DNA of 64,000 bases from Pectinophora gossypiella (lineage: Eukaryota > Arthropoda > Insecta > Lepidoptera > Gelechiidae): contig NC_065417.1 in NCBI RefSeq assembly GCF_024362695.1, positions 15,803,001 to 15,867,000 on the forward strand, read 5' to 3'. The notes beneath the pieces were generated by a model. It did not search any database and was not told the origin of the DNA. It saw only the letters and a list, made by a program, of their open reading frames with translations. How positions within the stretch are numbered: position 1 is the stretch's first letter; the number at the start of each line of letters is the position of its first letter. Shown piece by piece: positions 43,733 to 53,953 of this stretch. The position numbers and the translations under genes were made by a program.

Positions 43733-44994
43733 TTGGTGACCCCAGACGACGTTCTACATACACAATAACCTACTCTTCGGCTCAAGGCAAGTCTCAAATT
43801 TCTCCGCGAGCAGTCGCCAGGCGGCTTACGTACTCAAAGTCATCGACGCGAGGCTGATTCGACACTGTCCTTGAAGAACTATACCCATTCAAGCACCGCG
43901 AGACTGATCAGATGCGAAGACATCCTATCTACCCTTGCCGACCGTAAATACTCCGTTTCCCGTACTTCAAAGACGATCAGTGCACACGATCTCCATCCAG
44001 TACTCATCTACTGCATCTGAAACTAAGCGATACCTACCTACCTGCGAAAATATCTACCGCATCAGGGCTGTGGTGTCTTACTGAAAGTACATACCTACTT
44101 ACCTGGCAGTGGACTTCAATTTGGTGGTGGATAGCATGTATGTTTTTGCCTGCAGCAAGTTACACATAGCTGAGAAGTACTGAGGACTCCTGGAAGAAGG
44201 ATACCTGCATGTGGAGTGAATTACCTAACTATCTACAATAACTAAAACTACAACTACTTGGACTATATACTATTCTAACTACAACTAATTTCTACGCCGA
44301 TCTAAAACATAAACATTTAACCTACTACATTCCTTATTATTAATTAGCTATCTATTAAGTGTTGTGATACAGGTTTGTGCATGTAATACCTTTTAAAAAT
44401 ATTAATTTACTATCCAGGTAACTAAGATAAACCTTGTGTGTTACATTTTGCTATAATAATTTTAATTAAGTACTTATAAGTGAACATCTTAAAAGGTACC
44501 TAAGACTTCAGTTGTCTCATTGGTATTCTAAGGGCCTCATAATACAATAACAAAACATTGAAGCTAGCAAAACTGTTTACATTTCTAAAAATAGATTCAC
44601 TGTATACAACTTACATTTCATTTTACATCTTATAAACATTGTTATAGTTTCAAATTCTCTCTAATCATTTAAACTGCTAGAATTTCATACTTACCTTAAT
44701 TGAATTCATTGTAACAACTACTTAAGTTAATTGAATTTAATTGCTCATTTGAATTTTGTTTGGTATGGTTATGGTCTTATTTTAACTATTATTTGTGCTT
44801 ATTTTTATTAATCATATATAGTGTGTGTGACTGCAGCAGAGTCAGTTTCCTTTTACATTTTTATATTTTTTATTTTATTATCGGTGTTGGTTTGTTGTCT
44901 CTCTCTCTCTGTGTGTGTGTGGTTTATTTTCCCTGGTTTCCTTTTCTCTCTCTTTTTATATTACCCTTTTGTCTTGTGTATTTTTCTCCTGACT
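43733..44994 (+). promoter_or_regulatory. Inner element leader with tRNA-Trp-type primer site
   Basis: TGGTGACCCCAGACGACG (43734-43751) resembles the complement of a tRNA-Trp 3' end, the primer reported for CsRn1-type elements. The remaining ~1.2 kb is an unusually long AT-rich leader with pyrimidine-rich CTCTCT and GTGTGT runs before gag. It contains an open hydrophobic stretch with no ATG that is in frame with gag; I do not count it as coding. Confidence 0.75.
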
Positions 44995-45846
44995 ATGGCA
45001 TCGCAGGACGAGTTGAAGGAGCAGCTTGTGGAGCTGCAAAAGCAGCTGGCACAATTACAAGGCCCATCCACATCACAGGCACAAGTCACTGCAGCTGTCT
45101 CTGTCAAACTTCCACCATTCTGGGTAAACAAGCCTAGTGTATGGTTTGGCCAGGCAGAGGCACAGTTCGACGTCGCCGGTATCACGCAGGACAGGACCAA
45201 GTACAGCCATGTACTTGCTATTTTGGACTCTAGGGTATCTGACGTGGTGGAGGACATCATCGTTAACCCGCCTAAAGAGGACAGGTACAATTTTCTTAAA
45301 ACAGAATTAATTAAGCGGTTGTCGTGTTCGAGGGAACAGCGTGTCAGGCAACTACTCAGCGAGGAGCAACTAGGTGATCGCAAACCTTCGCAGTTCCTCC
45401 GTGACTTGCGTTCTTTGGCTGGCAAAACCGTTTCTGATGATGGCATAATACGGGAGCTGTGGATGCGACGCTTGCCTAACAATATACAAGTGATACTCGC
45501 CGCGCAGAAGGACTTACCTGTAGATAAAATTGCAGAGATTGCAGACAACATCCTTGAGGTAAGTCACCCCATGCCTGCCGTACACGCTGCTAGCGCTCCT
45601 GCGTTCGACGTAGAGAAAATCATGCGATGCATCGACCAGTTAACTCAGAAGGTTGATGCCCTTACCTCCGCGGCTGCACGATCACGGTCAAGACCGACTT
45701 CTCAGGACAGAAGTAACCGCTCCCGGTCGTCTTCTAGTGGTCGCCGCCTGTGCTGGTACCATAGAAGGTTCGGCCCCAAAGCTAGTAAGTGCATCAGCCC
45801 TTGTGAGTGGAAGACCGATAAGGGAAACGCGACAGGCAGTCAGTAG
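44995..45846 (+). CDS. gag: Inner CsRn1-like element Gag
   Basis: 283 residues from the ATG at 44995. An N-terminal coiled coil (Glu-Leu-Lys-Glu-Gln-Leu-Val-Glu-Leu-Gln pattern, residues ~5-22) is followed by a capsid region (about 35-190). It ends in an Arg/Ser-rich stretch (~230-250) and a zinc motif C253-x2-H256-x9-C266-x3-C270. That C-H-C-C order, not the retroviral C-C-H-C, marks the CsRn1 group. It overlaps pol by 25 nt. It forms the particle and binds the RNA genome, by family analogy. Confidence 0.93.
   Translation: MASQDELKEQLVELQKQLAQLQGPSTSQAQVTAAVSVKLPPFWVNKPSVWFGQAEAQFDVAGITQDRTKYSHVLAILDSRVSDVVEDIIVNPPKEDRYNFLKTELIKRLSCSREQRVRQLLSEEQLGDRKPSQFLRDLRSLAGKTVSDDGIIRELWMRRLPNNIQVILAAQKDLPVDKIAEIADNILEVSHPMPAVHAASAPAFDVEKIMRCIDQLTQKVDALTSAAARSRSRPTSQDRSNRSRSSSSGRRLCWYHRRFGPKASKCISPCEWKTDKGNATGSQ
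45822..45828 (+). promoter_or_regulatory. -1 ribosomal frameshift site (inner element gag-pol)
   Basis: G GGA AAC, in gag codons, is a canonical slippery heptamer. It starts at the very first base of the open pol frame (45822). The sequence following has GC-rich elements that may fold. Confidence 0.82.
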
Positions 45847-48800
45847 AGGTGGCAACTGATTGTCCTAATCCCGGCCGCCGCTTGTTTGTTACCGATGCCG
45901 ACTCCAAATGCCGATTTTTGATCGACACTGGATCGGATCTTTGCTGTTTTCCGCGCCGCCTTGTCAAAGGCCGCTCATCTGCCACAGACTACGAACTCAG
46001 CGCCGCAAACGGCAGCTCTATCAAGACCTACGGCACCATCGCTCTCTGCCTAAACCTTGGTCTGCGCCGGGAGTTCCGTTGGCATTTTGTAGTGGCCGAC
46101 GTAAGTACTCCTATAATAGGATCGGATTTTCTGGCATATTATAACTTGTTGCCAGACTGCCACAACAAAAGGCTCTTGGACGGCGCCACCAGCCTCTCAG
46201 CACCAGCTAGCGTCGCCCAAGTCAACCAAGTAAGCGTGAGGTCTGTAGCAACAGAGAACACCATCTTCTCTAAACTGCTCTCTGAACACCCTGACCTCAC
46301 TCGCCCACCAGGCCTACCACGTGTCATCAGGCACTCCACAGTGCACCACATTGTGACGACTGATGGCCCACCTGTTTCCTGTCGACCTCGGCGCCTCGCC
46401 CCTCAGAAGTTCTCTGCGGCGAAGAAGGAATTTGAGGAAATGGTTAGATCTGGCACAGCGCGACCTTCGGACAGTCCCTGGGCTTCACCATTACACATGG
46501 CACGCAAGGGAGAAGATGGCTGGCGTCCATGCGGGGACTACAGAGCCCTTAACGCAAGAACGGTACCTGATCGCTATCCTGTCCGACACATCGCCGATTT
46601 TTCACAACATCTCGCCGGCAAGACTGTCTTCAGCACGATTGATCTCGTTAAGGCCTACCAACAAATACCCGTCAACAAAGAGGACATCTGCAAGACGGCC
46701 ATTACAACTCCTTTTGGCCTCTTCGAATTCCCCTTTATGACTTTCGGCCTGCGGAATGCTGGACAAACGTTCCAGCGTTTCATAGACGAGGTTGTAAGGG
46801 GACTCGAATTTTGCTATCCATATGTTGACGATATTTTGGTGTCTTCTCGAAACGCTGAAGAACACGCCGAACATCTGCGTATACTTTTTCACCGTCTCGC
46901 CGAATACGGCGTGATAGTGAACGCGTCTAAATGTGTTTTCGCCGCTAACGAAGTCACATTCCTAGGCTATAACATCTCTAAAGACGGCACACGGCCTCCG
47001 CCCGGAAGAGTTGAAGCTCTGCGACAGTACCCCTTGCCTAAAACGGTACAAGGCCTGCGCAGGTTTCTAGGCATGGTAAACTTTTACCGCCGTTTCCTCC
47101 CTAATGCCGCAGAACTACAAGCACCGCTCATCAACGTGTTGGCAAGCTCTAAACTTAAAGGTGCAAAGCCAGTACCCTGGACACCAGAACTAGAGCTCGC
47201 GTTTGAGAATTGTAAGAAGCATCTCACTAACGCTACTCTCTTGGCTCATCCCATTTCTGATGCCCCACTGGGGCTGTTCACGGATGCATCTTCTCATCAA
47301 GTCGGAGCTTGCCTGCAACAAAAAGTCGGTCCACATTGGCAACCGCTTGCTTTCTTTAGCAAGAAGCTTACGGAAAAGCAATCCCAGTGGCCCGCATATT
47401 ACCGCGAATTATTGGCAGTGTATGAGAGTGTGCAGCAATTTCGTCACATCTTGGAAGTGCAGCACGTCACTATCTACACTGACCACAAGCCCCTCCTCTA
47501 CGCTTTCACGCAGCGTCGGGAGAAGTTGCCTCCGGTACAGCTCAACCAGCTCACCTTTGTATCCCAGTTCACGACGGATATTGCACACATAAAAGGTGTG
47601 GATAACGTCGTGGCTGATACAATGTCACGCATAGAGGCAATCTCCTTAGAGGACGACTACACAGCTCTTGCCGTATCACAGGAAGAAGACGAGGAGCTAC
47701 AGAAACTGCTTAGCGACGGTACCTCTCTAAAATTAGAGAAAGTCGCGCTGCCTGGTACTGACGTCACAATCATCTGTGACACGTCTACTGGCAAAGCCCG
47801 GCCATTCCTCACTGTCTCTTTCCGTCGGAAATACTTCGACAAGCTCCATAACTTAAGCCATCCAGGCATTCGTGCTACCTCCCGTCTTATCACCGACAGA
47901 TTCGTGTGGCCTTCCATCCAAAAGGACGTCCGCGAGTGGACTAGGTCTTGTATCCCTTGCCAACGTAGCAAGGTTACAAGACATACTGTCTCACCGCTCG
48001 GTAACTTTGGCGTTCCACCTGGCCGTTTCCGCCACATCCACGTTGACATTGTGGGACCCTTGCCCGTTTGTGAGGGTTATAGCTATCTGCTGACGGCTGT
48101 GGATAGGTTTACGCGCTGGCCTGAGGCGTGGCCCATGCGAAGTATCACGGCAGAAGAAACTGCCGATACTCTTCTCTCTGGTTGGATCGCTCGATTTGGG
48201 ACCCCTACTTGCATAACAACAGATCAGGGACGGCAATTCGAGTCCGACCTGTTCCGTAAACTTATGGCATTTTTAGGGACCAAGAAGCTTAGAACTACCA
48301 GTTACCATCCCTGTGCCAATGGCATGGTCGAGCGCCTACACAGGCAACTCAAAGCCTCCCTGATGTGTCGCGATGAATCCTGGATCAGAGCCTTACCTGT
48401 CGTGTTACTTGGCATGCGCGCAGCGCTGAAAGAGGACCTGAAAGCTTCAGCGGCAGAATTGGTTTATGGGGAACCGTTGCACTTACCTGGCGAGATGCTT
48501 GATCCAGAATCTCCCAGTGTAAAAACGTCGGATTTCGTCGCCCAGCTGCGGACGTACATGGAAACATTGCGACCTGTCCCCGCTGCACACCACACTCAGC
48601 CAACGTCGTTCGTTTATAAAAACTTGACGTCGGCTTCGCATGTGTTCCTCCGCGACGACACCGTACGACGACCCCTGACACCGCCGTACACTGGACCATA
48701 CCTAGTCGTGCAAAGAGCAACGAAGACCATCACTCTTCTAATAAAGGGCAAAGAGGTAACAGTTAGTGTCGACCGTGTCAAGCCTGCACACATCGATGCT

Positions 48801-49004
48801 GACCTCACCGCTACCACACCAGCTGCTCCGGCTCCACCAGTACCGGTAGCCTCACCTTCAGCTGTTCTTGCGACTCCGCCTGCTGCTCCTTCTGCCCCTG
48901 TTCTTCCTTCTGCCACTACTCTTCCTTCTTTTCCAGACTCACGCAAACCCTACACCACTAGGACAGGTCGGACAGTCCGCTTTGCTAAGCCGTTCGATCT
49001 CTGA
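45822..49004 (+). CDS. pol: Inner CsRn1-like element Pol (protease, RT, RNase H, integrase)
   Basis: Open without stops for about 1,060 codons; there is no ATG at the front, since translation enters by frameshift. Numbering from the GTG at 45849: protease Asp-Thr-Gly-Ser (Asp ~26), RT with the catalytic YVDD at 46821-46832 (~325), RNase H with Thr-Asp-Ala-Ser (~478) and Tyr-Thr-Asp-His (~543). The integrase zinc domain (His-x-x-x-His ... Cys-Ile-Pro-Cys, ~665-705) is followed by catalytic Asp 733, Asp 792 and Glu 828 with the normal 35-residue spacing. A GPY/F motif (Gly-Pro-Tyr near 950) and an Ala/Pro-rich C-terminus complete it. All key residues are in place. Confidence 0.95.
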   Translation, partial: GKRDRQSVEVATDCPNPGRRLFVTDADSKCRFLIDTGSDLCCFPRRLVKGRSSATDYELSAANGSSIKTYGTIALCLNLGLRREFRWHFVVADVSTPIIGSDFLAYYNLLPDCHNKRLLDGATSLSAPASVAQVNQVSVRSVATENTIFSKLLSEHPDLTRPPGLPRVIRHSTVHHIVTTDGPPVSCRPRRLAPQKFSAAKKEFEEMVRSGTARPSDSPWASPLHMARKGEDGWRPCGDYRALNARTVPDRYPVRHIADFSQHLAGKTVFSTIDLVKAYQQIPVNKEDICKTAITTPFGLFEFPFMTFGLRNAGQTFQRFIDEVVRGLEFCYPYVDDILVSSRNAEEHAEHLRILFHRLAEYGVIVNASKCVFAANEVTFLGYNISKDGTRPPPGRVEALRQYPLPKTVQGLRRFLGMVNFYRRFLPNAAELQAPLINVLASSKLKGAKPVPWTPELELAFENCKKHLTNATLLAHPISDAPLGLFTDASSHQVGACLQQKVGPHWQPLAFFSKKLTEKQSQWPAYYRELLAVYESVQQFRHILEVQHVTIYTDHKPLLYAFTQRREKLPPVQLNQLTFVSQFTTDIAHIKGVDNVVADTMSRIEAISLEDDYTALAVSQEEDEELQKLLSDGTSLKLEKVALPGTDVTIICDTSTGKARPFLTVSFRRKYFDKLHNLSHPGIRATSRLITDRFVWPSIQKDVREWTRSCIPCQRSKVTRHTVSPLGNFGVPPGRFRHIHVDIVGPLPVCEGYSYLLTAVDRFTRWPEAWPMRSITAEETADTLLSGWIARFGTPTCITTDQGRQFESDLFRKLMAFLGTKKLRTTSYHPCANGMVERLHRQLKASLMCRDESWIRALPVVLLGMRAALKEDLKASAAELVYGEPLHLPGEMLDPESPSVKTSDFVAQLRTYMETLRPVPAAHHTQPTSFVYKNLTSASHVFLRDDTVRRPLTPPYTGPYLVVQRATKTITLLIKGKEVTVSVDRVKPAHIDADLTATTPAAPAPPVPVASPSAVLATPPAAPSAPVLPSATTLPSFPDSRKPYTTRTGRTVRFAKPFDL

Positions 49005-49047
49005 CCTTCTTCTTCTTCTTCTTCTTTCCGGGTTTTCTTGACTCCGT

Positions 49048-49057
49048 AGGGGGGTGG
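49048..49057 (+). promoter_or_regulatory. Inner element polypurine tract
   Basis: aggggggtgg lies directly before the 3' LTR start at 49058. It primes plus-strand DNA synthesis. Confidence 0.75.
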
Positions 49058-49391
49058 TGTGGCGGCTGGAAAACTGCCGCCAACCGTCAGCCAATCAGCG
49101 GTCGTTCCCCGCCCGCGCTCCCGCACACACACGGGAGTCGGGAGAGACAAGAGTTTTGACACAGTACGATTAAAGAAGCGGAAAAAGTTTGTGCGTTATT
49201 TACGGTGGATGAATAATTGATTGAGTACTTAGTTCAGTAGTTAAATTTAATGGTGGACTGTGAGAGGTGCAATAAACGTTTTGGATATAAAATTTTGTGT
49301 TGTGATTGGAACGTACCCTATTGAACGAGACAAAGTATATCTAAAAAGCAAAGAGGGATTCAGCGGGCTAGCACCGCTGCCCATCCCCAAA
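49058..49391 (+). repeat. Inner element 3' LTR
   Basis: Same sequence as 43399-43732 with no difference seen by eye. It is followed by TACT and then the resumed errantivirus pol. Confidence 0.93.
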
Positions 49392-49395
49392 TACT

Positions 49396-50303
49396 CTATT
49401 TAGGCCATGTAATAACTAAGGAAGGTTTAAAACCAAACGATGACAAAATTAAAGCCGTTTTGAAATTCCCTTTGCCAAAAACAACTACGGAAATTAAAAG
49501 CTTTCTTGGTTTAGTCGGATATTATCGAAAGTTTATAAAAGATTTTTCCAAATTAACACGCCCACTTACTAACTGTCTAAAGAAAAGAAATCGGATTCAA
49601 ATCAATCAAGAATACATTAACGCATTTGAAAAGTGTAAGGAGCTTTTGGTAAATGCCCCTTTGCTACAATTTCCGGATTTCACAAAACCCTTTGTACTTA
49701 CCACTGATGCCTCAGACTATGCGATAGGTGCAGTCCTATCTCAAGGACCAATCGGTTCGGATAAACCAATCGCATACGCTAGTCGTACTTTAAACGATGC
49801 AGAAACCCGATATAGCACAACTGAAAAGGAACTTCTTGCCATTGTGTGGGCCACTAAATACTTCCGCCCATACCTATATGGGAATAAGTTCACCATATAT
49901 ACAGATCATCGCCCACTAACATGGTTAAAGTCCATGAAAGAAACCAATAGTAAATTAACTCGTTGGAAACTACGTTTGGCAGAGTTTGATTACGATGTTG
50001 TATATAAAGCAGGAAAACAGAATAACAATGCTGATGCATTATCCAGAATAAGGGTAAACGCAGTAGGTAACGATTCGGAATCCATGCGAGTCAATGTTGA
50101 CGAAAGTGAACATAGACTCAGATCCTACTTGGATGACGTGGTAAACGAAGTAGTCAGACTAGGAAGCCGACCCCAAAATCGACGTAATGAGCAAGTAAAC
50201 ACAGATGATATAATAGAACTCTCATCGGACGATGGAAGCGAGACCCCAAGGGCGGGACACAACGAATTGGAGTCCCAATTCCCAATCGTCTCACCATCGG
50301 AAA
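49396..50303 (+). pseudogene. pol: Errantivirus pol, second part: RT end and RNase H
   Basis: Continues the same codon register as the part ending at 43398 once one TACT copy is discounted. It carries the RT thumb, then RNase H with Thr-Thr-Asp-Ala-Ser-Asp (~49701), Glu-Lys-Glu-Leu-Leu-Ala and Tyr-Thr-Asp-His-Arg-Pro (~49900). An acidic linker follows. It is cut at about 50303 by the LINE tail. Confidence 0.9.
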
Positions 50304-50817
50304 GTAAGTAAGTAAGTAAGTAAGTAAAATCTTTATTTCCTCTACAAATTATAAAACACATGGATACATAATTACATACAAAAATACAATATTTGTAGAG
50401 GCTGGAGCCTAAACTAGGATACCCTGTGTTTTAGGACTCCAGGCCTCCACCCCCAAAAAGTCATGGTCAAGAAAAAATAACAAAATATAAAAAAAAATTA
50501 AGAAAAATTAAGTTAAGTTTTTTTTTTTTTTTAAATTGTTAGACTAAATCATAAAATATTTCTTAAAAAGAAAATATCAAATTTATAAATGCTTGTATGT
50601 GTATGTGTGTGTGTGCGTGCGTGTGTGCGTGTGTGTGTATGTGTGTGTGCGTGTGTGTGTGTGTGTGCGTGTATGCGTGCGTGTGTGCGTCTCACTTCTA
50701 TTTAATTATGTCTAAAAGATTCTCTGTTTCGTCATAATTAAAATTCTCTAACCATTCAGCTACTGATTTTTTACATTGGTAAATGTTTAATGGGTAAAAA
50801 GTACCATTACAATCCCT
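50304..50817 (-). mobile_element. 5'-truncated LINE tail with (TAAG)n inserted in errantivirus pol
   Basis: In plus orientation it starts with gtaagtaagtaag... (50304-50326, the LINE's 3' tail), then aaatctttatttcc, the complement of a polyadenylation AATAAA-type signal. An internal GT/GC dinucleotide tract runs from 50597 to 50690. The last ~120 bp carry, on the minus strand, the final ~40 codons of the LINE polymerase, ending at the TAG at 50698-50700. GAAA at both junctions may be the target duplication. Clade not determined. Confidence 0.72.
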
Positions 50818-52266
50818 GAAAACACTAATAGTAACACCGATACGATCCATTCCGCACGCGATATTGATACCAATGGAATCCCCATCTTGAACGAAGCAAT
50901 CGACAGCAAACCCAATCAAATACTGGTTTATACCTGGAACAGAAATGAAACATCAATTAATAATTTGTCCAATTCAAAGCAAAGAATAATTGAAGTAACC
51001 TTACCTTTAAATAGACCGGATCTAGTAAAAGAATTCCTGAAAGGTTATGTAAGACCCAAAATAAAACAATTCATTTACTTCGAGAGTGTAATTCATCGCA
51101 AACAGTTTGTACAGGCATTTATATCCCTATTCAAGAAAGGCGCTGTACATCTCATGGAATGTACCAAAAGAGTAATAACCGTTGAAAATGAAGAAGAACA
51201 GAGACAGATAGTGCTGAAATATCACGAGGGCTCTACATGTCATCGTGGTATAAAAGAAACTTTAATGAAATTAAAACGTGTCTATTATTGGAACAATATG
51301 GACATTACAGTAACCGCTATTATCAATTCCTGTGAAACATGCAAAAAACTTAAATACGATCGGAAACCCTTCAAACCGGAATTACAGTTAACGCAAACTC
51401 AGAATAAACCATTTCAAGAACTTTTTATGGATGTATTCTCTATAGAAGGACAATACTTCCTCACAATAGTAGATGCTTTCAGCAAACTGCGACAAGCTAT
51501 CCCTATCCCAAGTAAAAACACCCCTGAAATAGTACGCGCATTAATTTCGTACTTTTCTTATTACGGTACCCCTAGAATCATAAATGTAGACCCCGGCACA
51601 GAGTTTAATAATACCCTTTTGAAAGAAACCTTATGTTTCTACAAAATAAACCTTCATATCGGAACTCCGCACAACCCAAATTCCATGGGAATAGTAGAGA
51701 GGTTTCACTCCACCATTTTAGAAATTTATCGTATCGCAAAGTATGAGCGAAAACTTACCGACGCAGCTTCCGTCATGACGTATGCTATCATGGCATACAA
51801 CCATACAATACACTCTACTACTGGATTAACCCCATTCGAAGTAGTATTAGGACACACGGATTCCTCAAACGCGTTTGATGTAGACTTTAATAAACATTAC
51901 ACCCAAAAACTAATCAATGATCATGCGAACCGAACAAAATTCTTATATAAGTACCTAACAGAGAAAATGATAGACCACAAGGAAAATATTAGGGAAAAGC
52001 GAGGAGGTGAGAAAAACATTAACTTAGACGAAGGAGAGACAGTTTACATCAAAGGAGTGAACACTAGACGTAGCAAAGACAAACCACGTTTTGAAAGGGC
52101 AATAGTATCTGGAAATATAGTTAGGAACACTGTACCCATCCACGTTAGGAACCGCGAAACTAAGGTAACTATTAAGGATATTCGACGGCCCCCACAGGTT
52201 CGTGACCGTGCTGCTGGTAATGAGCATCCAGAGCCAGAGCCAGGCCCTTCAACTGCAGAAGATTGA
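50818..52266 (+). pseudogene. pol: Errantivirus pol, third part: integrase
   Basis: Resumes in the register expected after the LINE. The zinc domain (His ... Cys-Glu-Thr-Cys, ~51225-51345) is followed by the catalytic core: Asp at 51430, Asp at 51589, and Glu at 51697, giving D-D-35-E. The C-terminal region is basic. It ends at 52266, overlapping env. No lesions seen within the part. Confidence 0.9.
52191..52197 (+). promoter_or_regulatory. Candidate env splice acceptor
   Basis: cccacag, preceded by a short C/T-rich run, closes near the end of pol, 5 nt ahead of the open env frame. Joining the donor at 40296/40297 here keeps the leader ATG in frame with env. Errantivirus env is made from a spliced RNA; this exact junction is inferred. 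Confidence 0.5.
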
Positions 52267-53953
52267 ACGGAACCCTGGAATACTTCCTGTGAGAAAGGGA
52301 CGCGCCATTATTACCTACGACAAATGGTTAATTTTTAAGACATTAGATTTAAACCTTGTATATGAAGATTTAGAGCTCAATGTTAATCGACTTGCGGATC
52401 TAAATGAACATGTGCTACATTACTTTAAACAAAACATTACCTCCGAATGCACTGATATTAAAGTGCAAACTGAACATATAAAGAACATAACCATACAAAA
52501 GTTTAGACAACTTATTCCTTCTGTCAGACAAAAACGAGGACTGTTAAACCCAATAGGTTCACTAATTAAAGTTTTAACGGGGAACTTAGATAACGAAGAC
52601 GCAATAAGGTACGATAGTCAGATCAGTAAATTACAACAACAACAACATAGTGTCTCTATGAAAATCGCCTTGATAACCGAAATTATGGGATCTGTTGCAA
52701 ATGTAACAAATGCTACGAAGAACAATTTTATCCAGCTCGATAAAGAAATACACGATTTGAAAATATTACTAAATGAATCAATCCAAACAAGCCAAAGTAT
52801 AAATAAAGTTATCCATGTCTATAGTCTCTTCTTACATAACTTCCAAATGCTCTACATAAAGCTGGACGAAATTGAAACTGCCGTTGCATTTAGTAAGGTA
52901 GGAACTTTACATCAATCGATTATTGATACCGATGAATTTATGACTGTACTTAGGAAAATAGAATTAACTGATAAATTGGTTTATCCCGTAGAGTTAAATA
53001 ATTTGATAAGAATTGAACAATGTGTAGAGTTAAAAGCGTTTTCTAAAGAAAATCAGATTACCTTTATTATTGAAGTTCCGTTAGTCAGATCCGAGAGTTA
53101 TCATTATTATCGAGTCTTGTCATTACCTGTAACAGATAACCTAAATCTAACTACCCTAATAATTCCTAAATATCCTTACCTTATTGTGAATCAGTCGAAA
53201 GCTCTGTCGCTCTCCCACTCTTGCCTGGAAATAGAAAGAAGCATCTTCATGTGTCATGAAGACTCCATTGTTCCGCCGACTATGGAAGATGTCTGCATCA
53301 CCGATCTACTGAAGTTCGTCATTAATACCACCATGTGTTCCCCTATTCACGTGGATATAACAAAATTCAAGTTACAGCCAATAGAGTCAAATCGTTGGAT
53401 ATTCTACTGCAAAACCGCTACTCTAATGACGTCACAATGTGGAGAGGATGTCACTAGAACATATGTTGAAGGAACCTATATACTTACCATTGAAGACGCC
53501 TGCGAAATAACAATCCAAAATGTAACTCTGAAACAACACAGATCGAAGGCAGGCAACGTTTTATATGAGAAACTTCCAATAATTGATCTTCCGTCACTGT
53601 CGACGTCAAAGCCAGTCGTCTCGAAGAAACCACTTAACCTGGATGAAATAGATTTACAGACCCTGCAAAGCCTGTCCCATGTCCTGAAAAATAGTGAAAG
53701 TGAATTAGTTAGTGAAGTGAGCACATATGGAAGTGTAGTGAACGCAAGAAACATTAGTATAGGGACTCTACTTCTCTATGTAATCATAATTTTAAGTGTT
53801 TTCATATATTCATTTAAACGTTTTAAGAATTTCATATTATCAGATCGGAATCATCAAAGGGCTGAAAACCACCCCTCCGATAATTCCAATCTTATGGAGG
53901 GAGGAGTTATGTATTCCGGACCTACCGCGGGTACTGTAAGAGTCCCGACGTAA
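52198..53953 (+). CDS. env: Errantivirus envelope glycoprotein (second exon)
   Basis: About 585 codons, related to the baculovirus F-type class of insect errantivirus Env. The first ATG in the unspliced frame is at 52220. The spliced leader ATG at 40280 would add a short hydrophobic N-terminus acting as a signal peptide. A basic furin-type site Arg-Gln-Lys-Arg is at 52526-52537, followed by a Gly-rich fusion-peptide-like segment. Coiled-coil regions and several Asn-X-Ser/Thr sites follow. A single membrane segment lies at about 53764-53810, then a ~45-residue cytoplasmic tail. The stop lies inside the 3' LTR. It overlaps pol by 65 nt. It appears intact; function is not shown. Confidence 0.9.
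53896..53904 (+). promoter_or_regulatory. Errantivirus polypurine tract
   Basis: ggagggagg directly precedes the 3' LTR and lies inside env. Confidence 0.8.

Larger units (their letters stand above)
43399..49391 (+). mobile_element. CsRn1-like Ty3/gypsy retrotransposon, intact, inserted in errantivirus pol
   Basis: LTRs at 43399-43732 and 49058-49391 appear identical. A TACT duplication lies at 43395-43398 and 49392-49395. The primer site resembles tRNA-Trp, the Gag zinc motif is C-H-C-C, and the polymerase ends in a GPY/F domain, all traits of the CsRn1/Kabuki group. Both ORFs are open, so it may be autonomous. Same strand as its host element. Confidence 0.93.

Noticed and set aside
44821..44994. 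Hydrophobic in-frame extension ahead of the inner element's Gag
   Set aside because: No ATG in this stretch; it starts at a GTG in a pyrimidine-rich leader. The ATG at 44995 begins a normal Gag.
46602..46892. Minus-strand and alternate frames inside both pol genes
   Set aside because: Shadows of the long plus-strand polymerase ORFs, with no independent evidence.
45849..49004. Reading the inner element's Pol as starting at its own initiator
   Set aside because: The first in-frame codon chosen would be GTG; the frame is open back to 45822 at a slippery heptamer, so frameshift entry is more likely.
50698..50919. 73-codon minus-strand frame
   Set aside because: A chimera: its end is the LINE polymerase C-terminus and its start is the complement of errantivirus pol.
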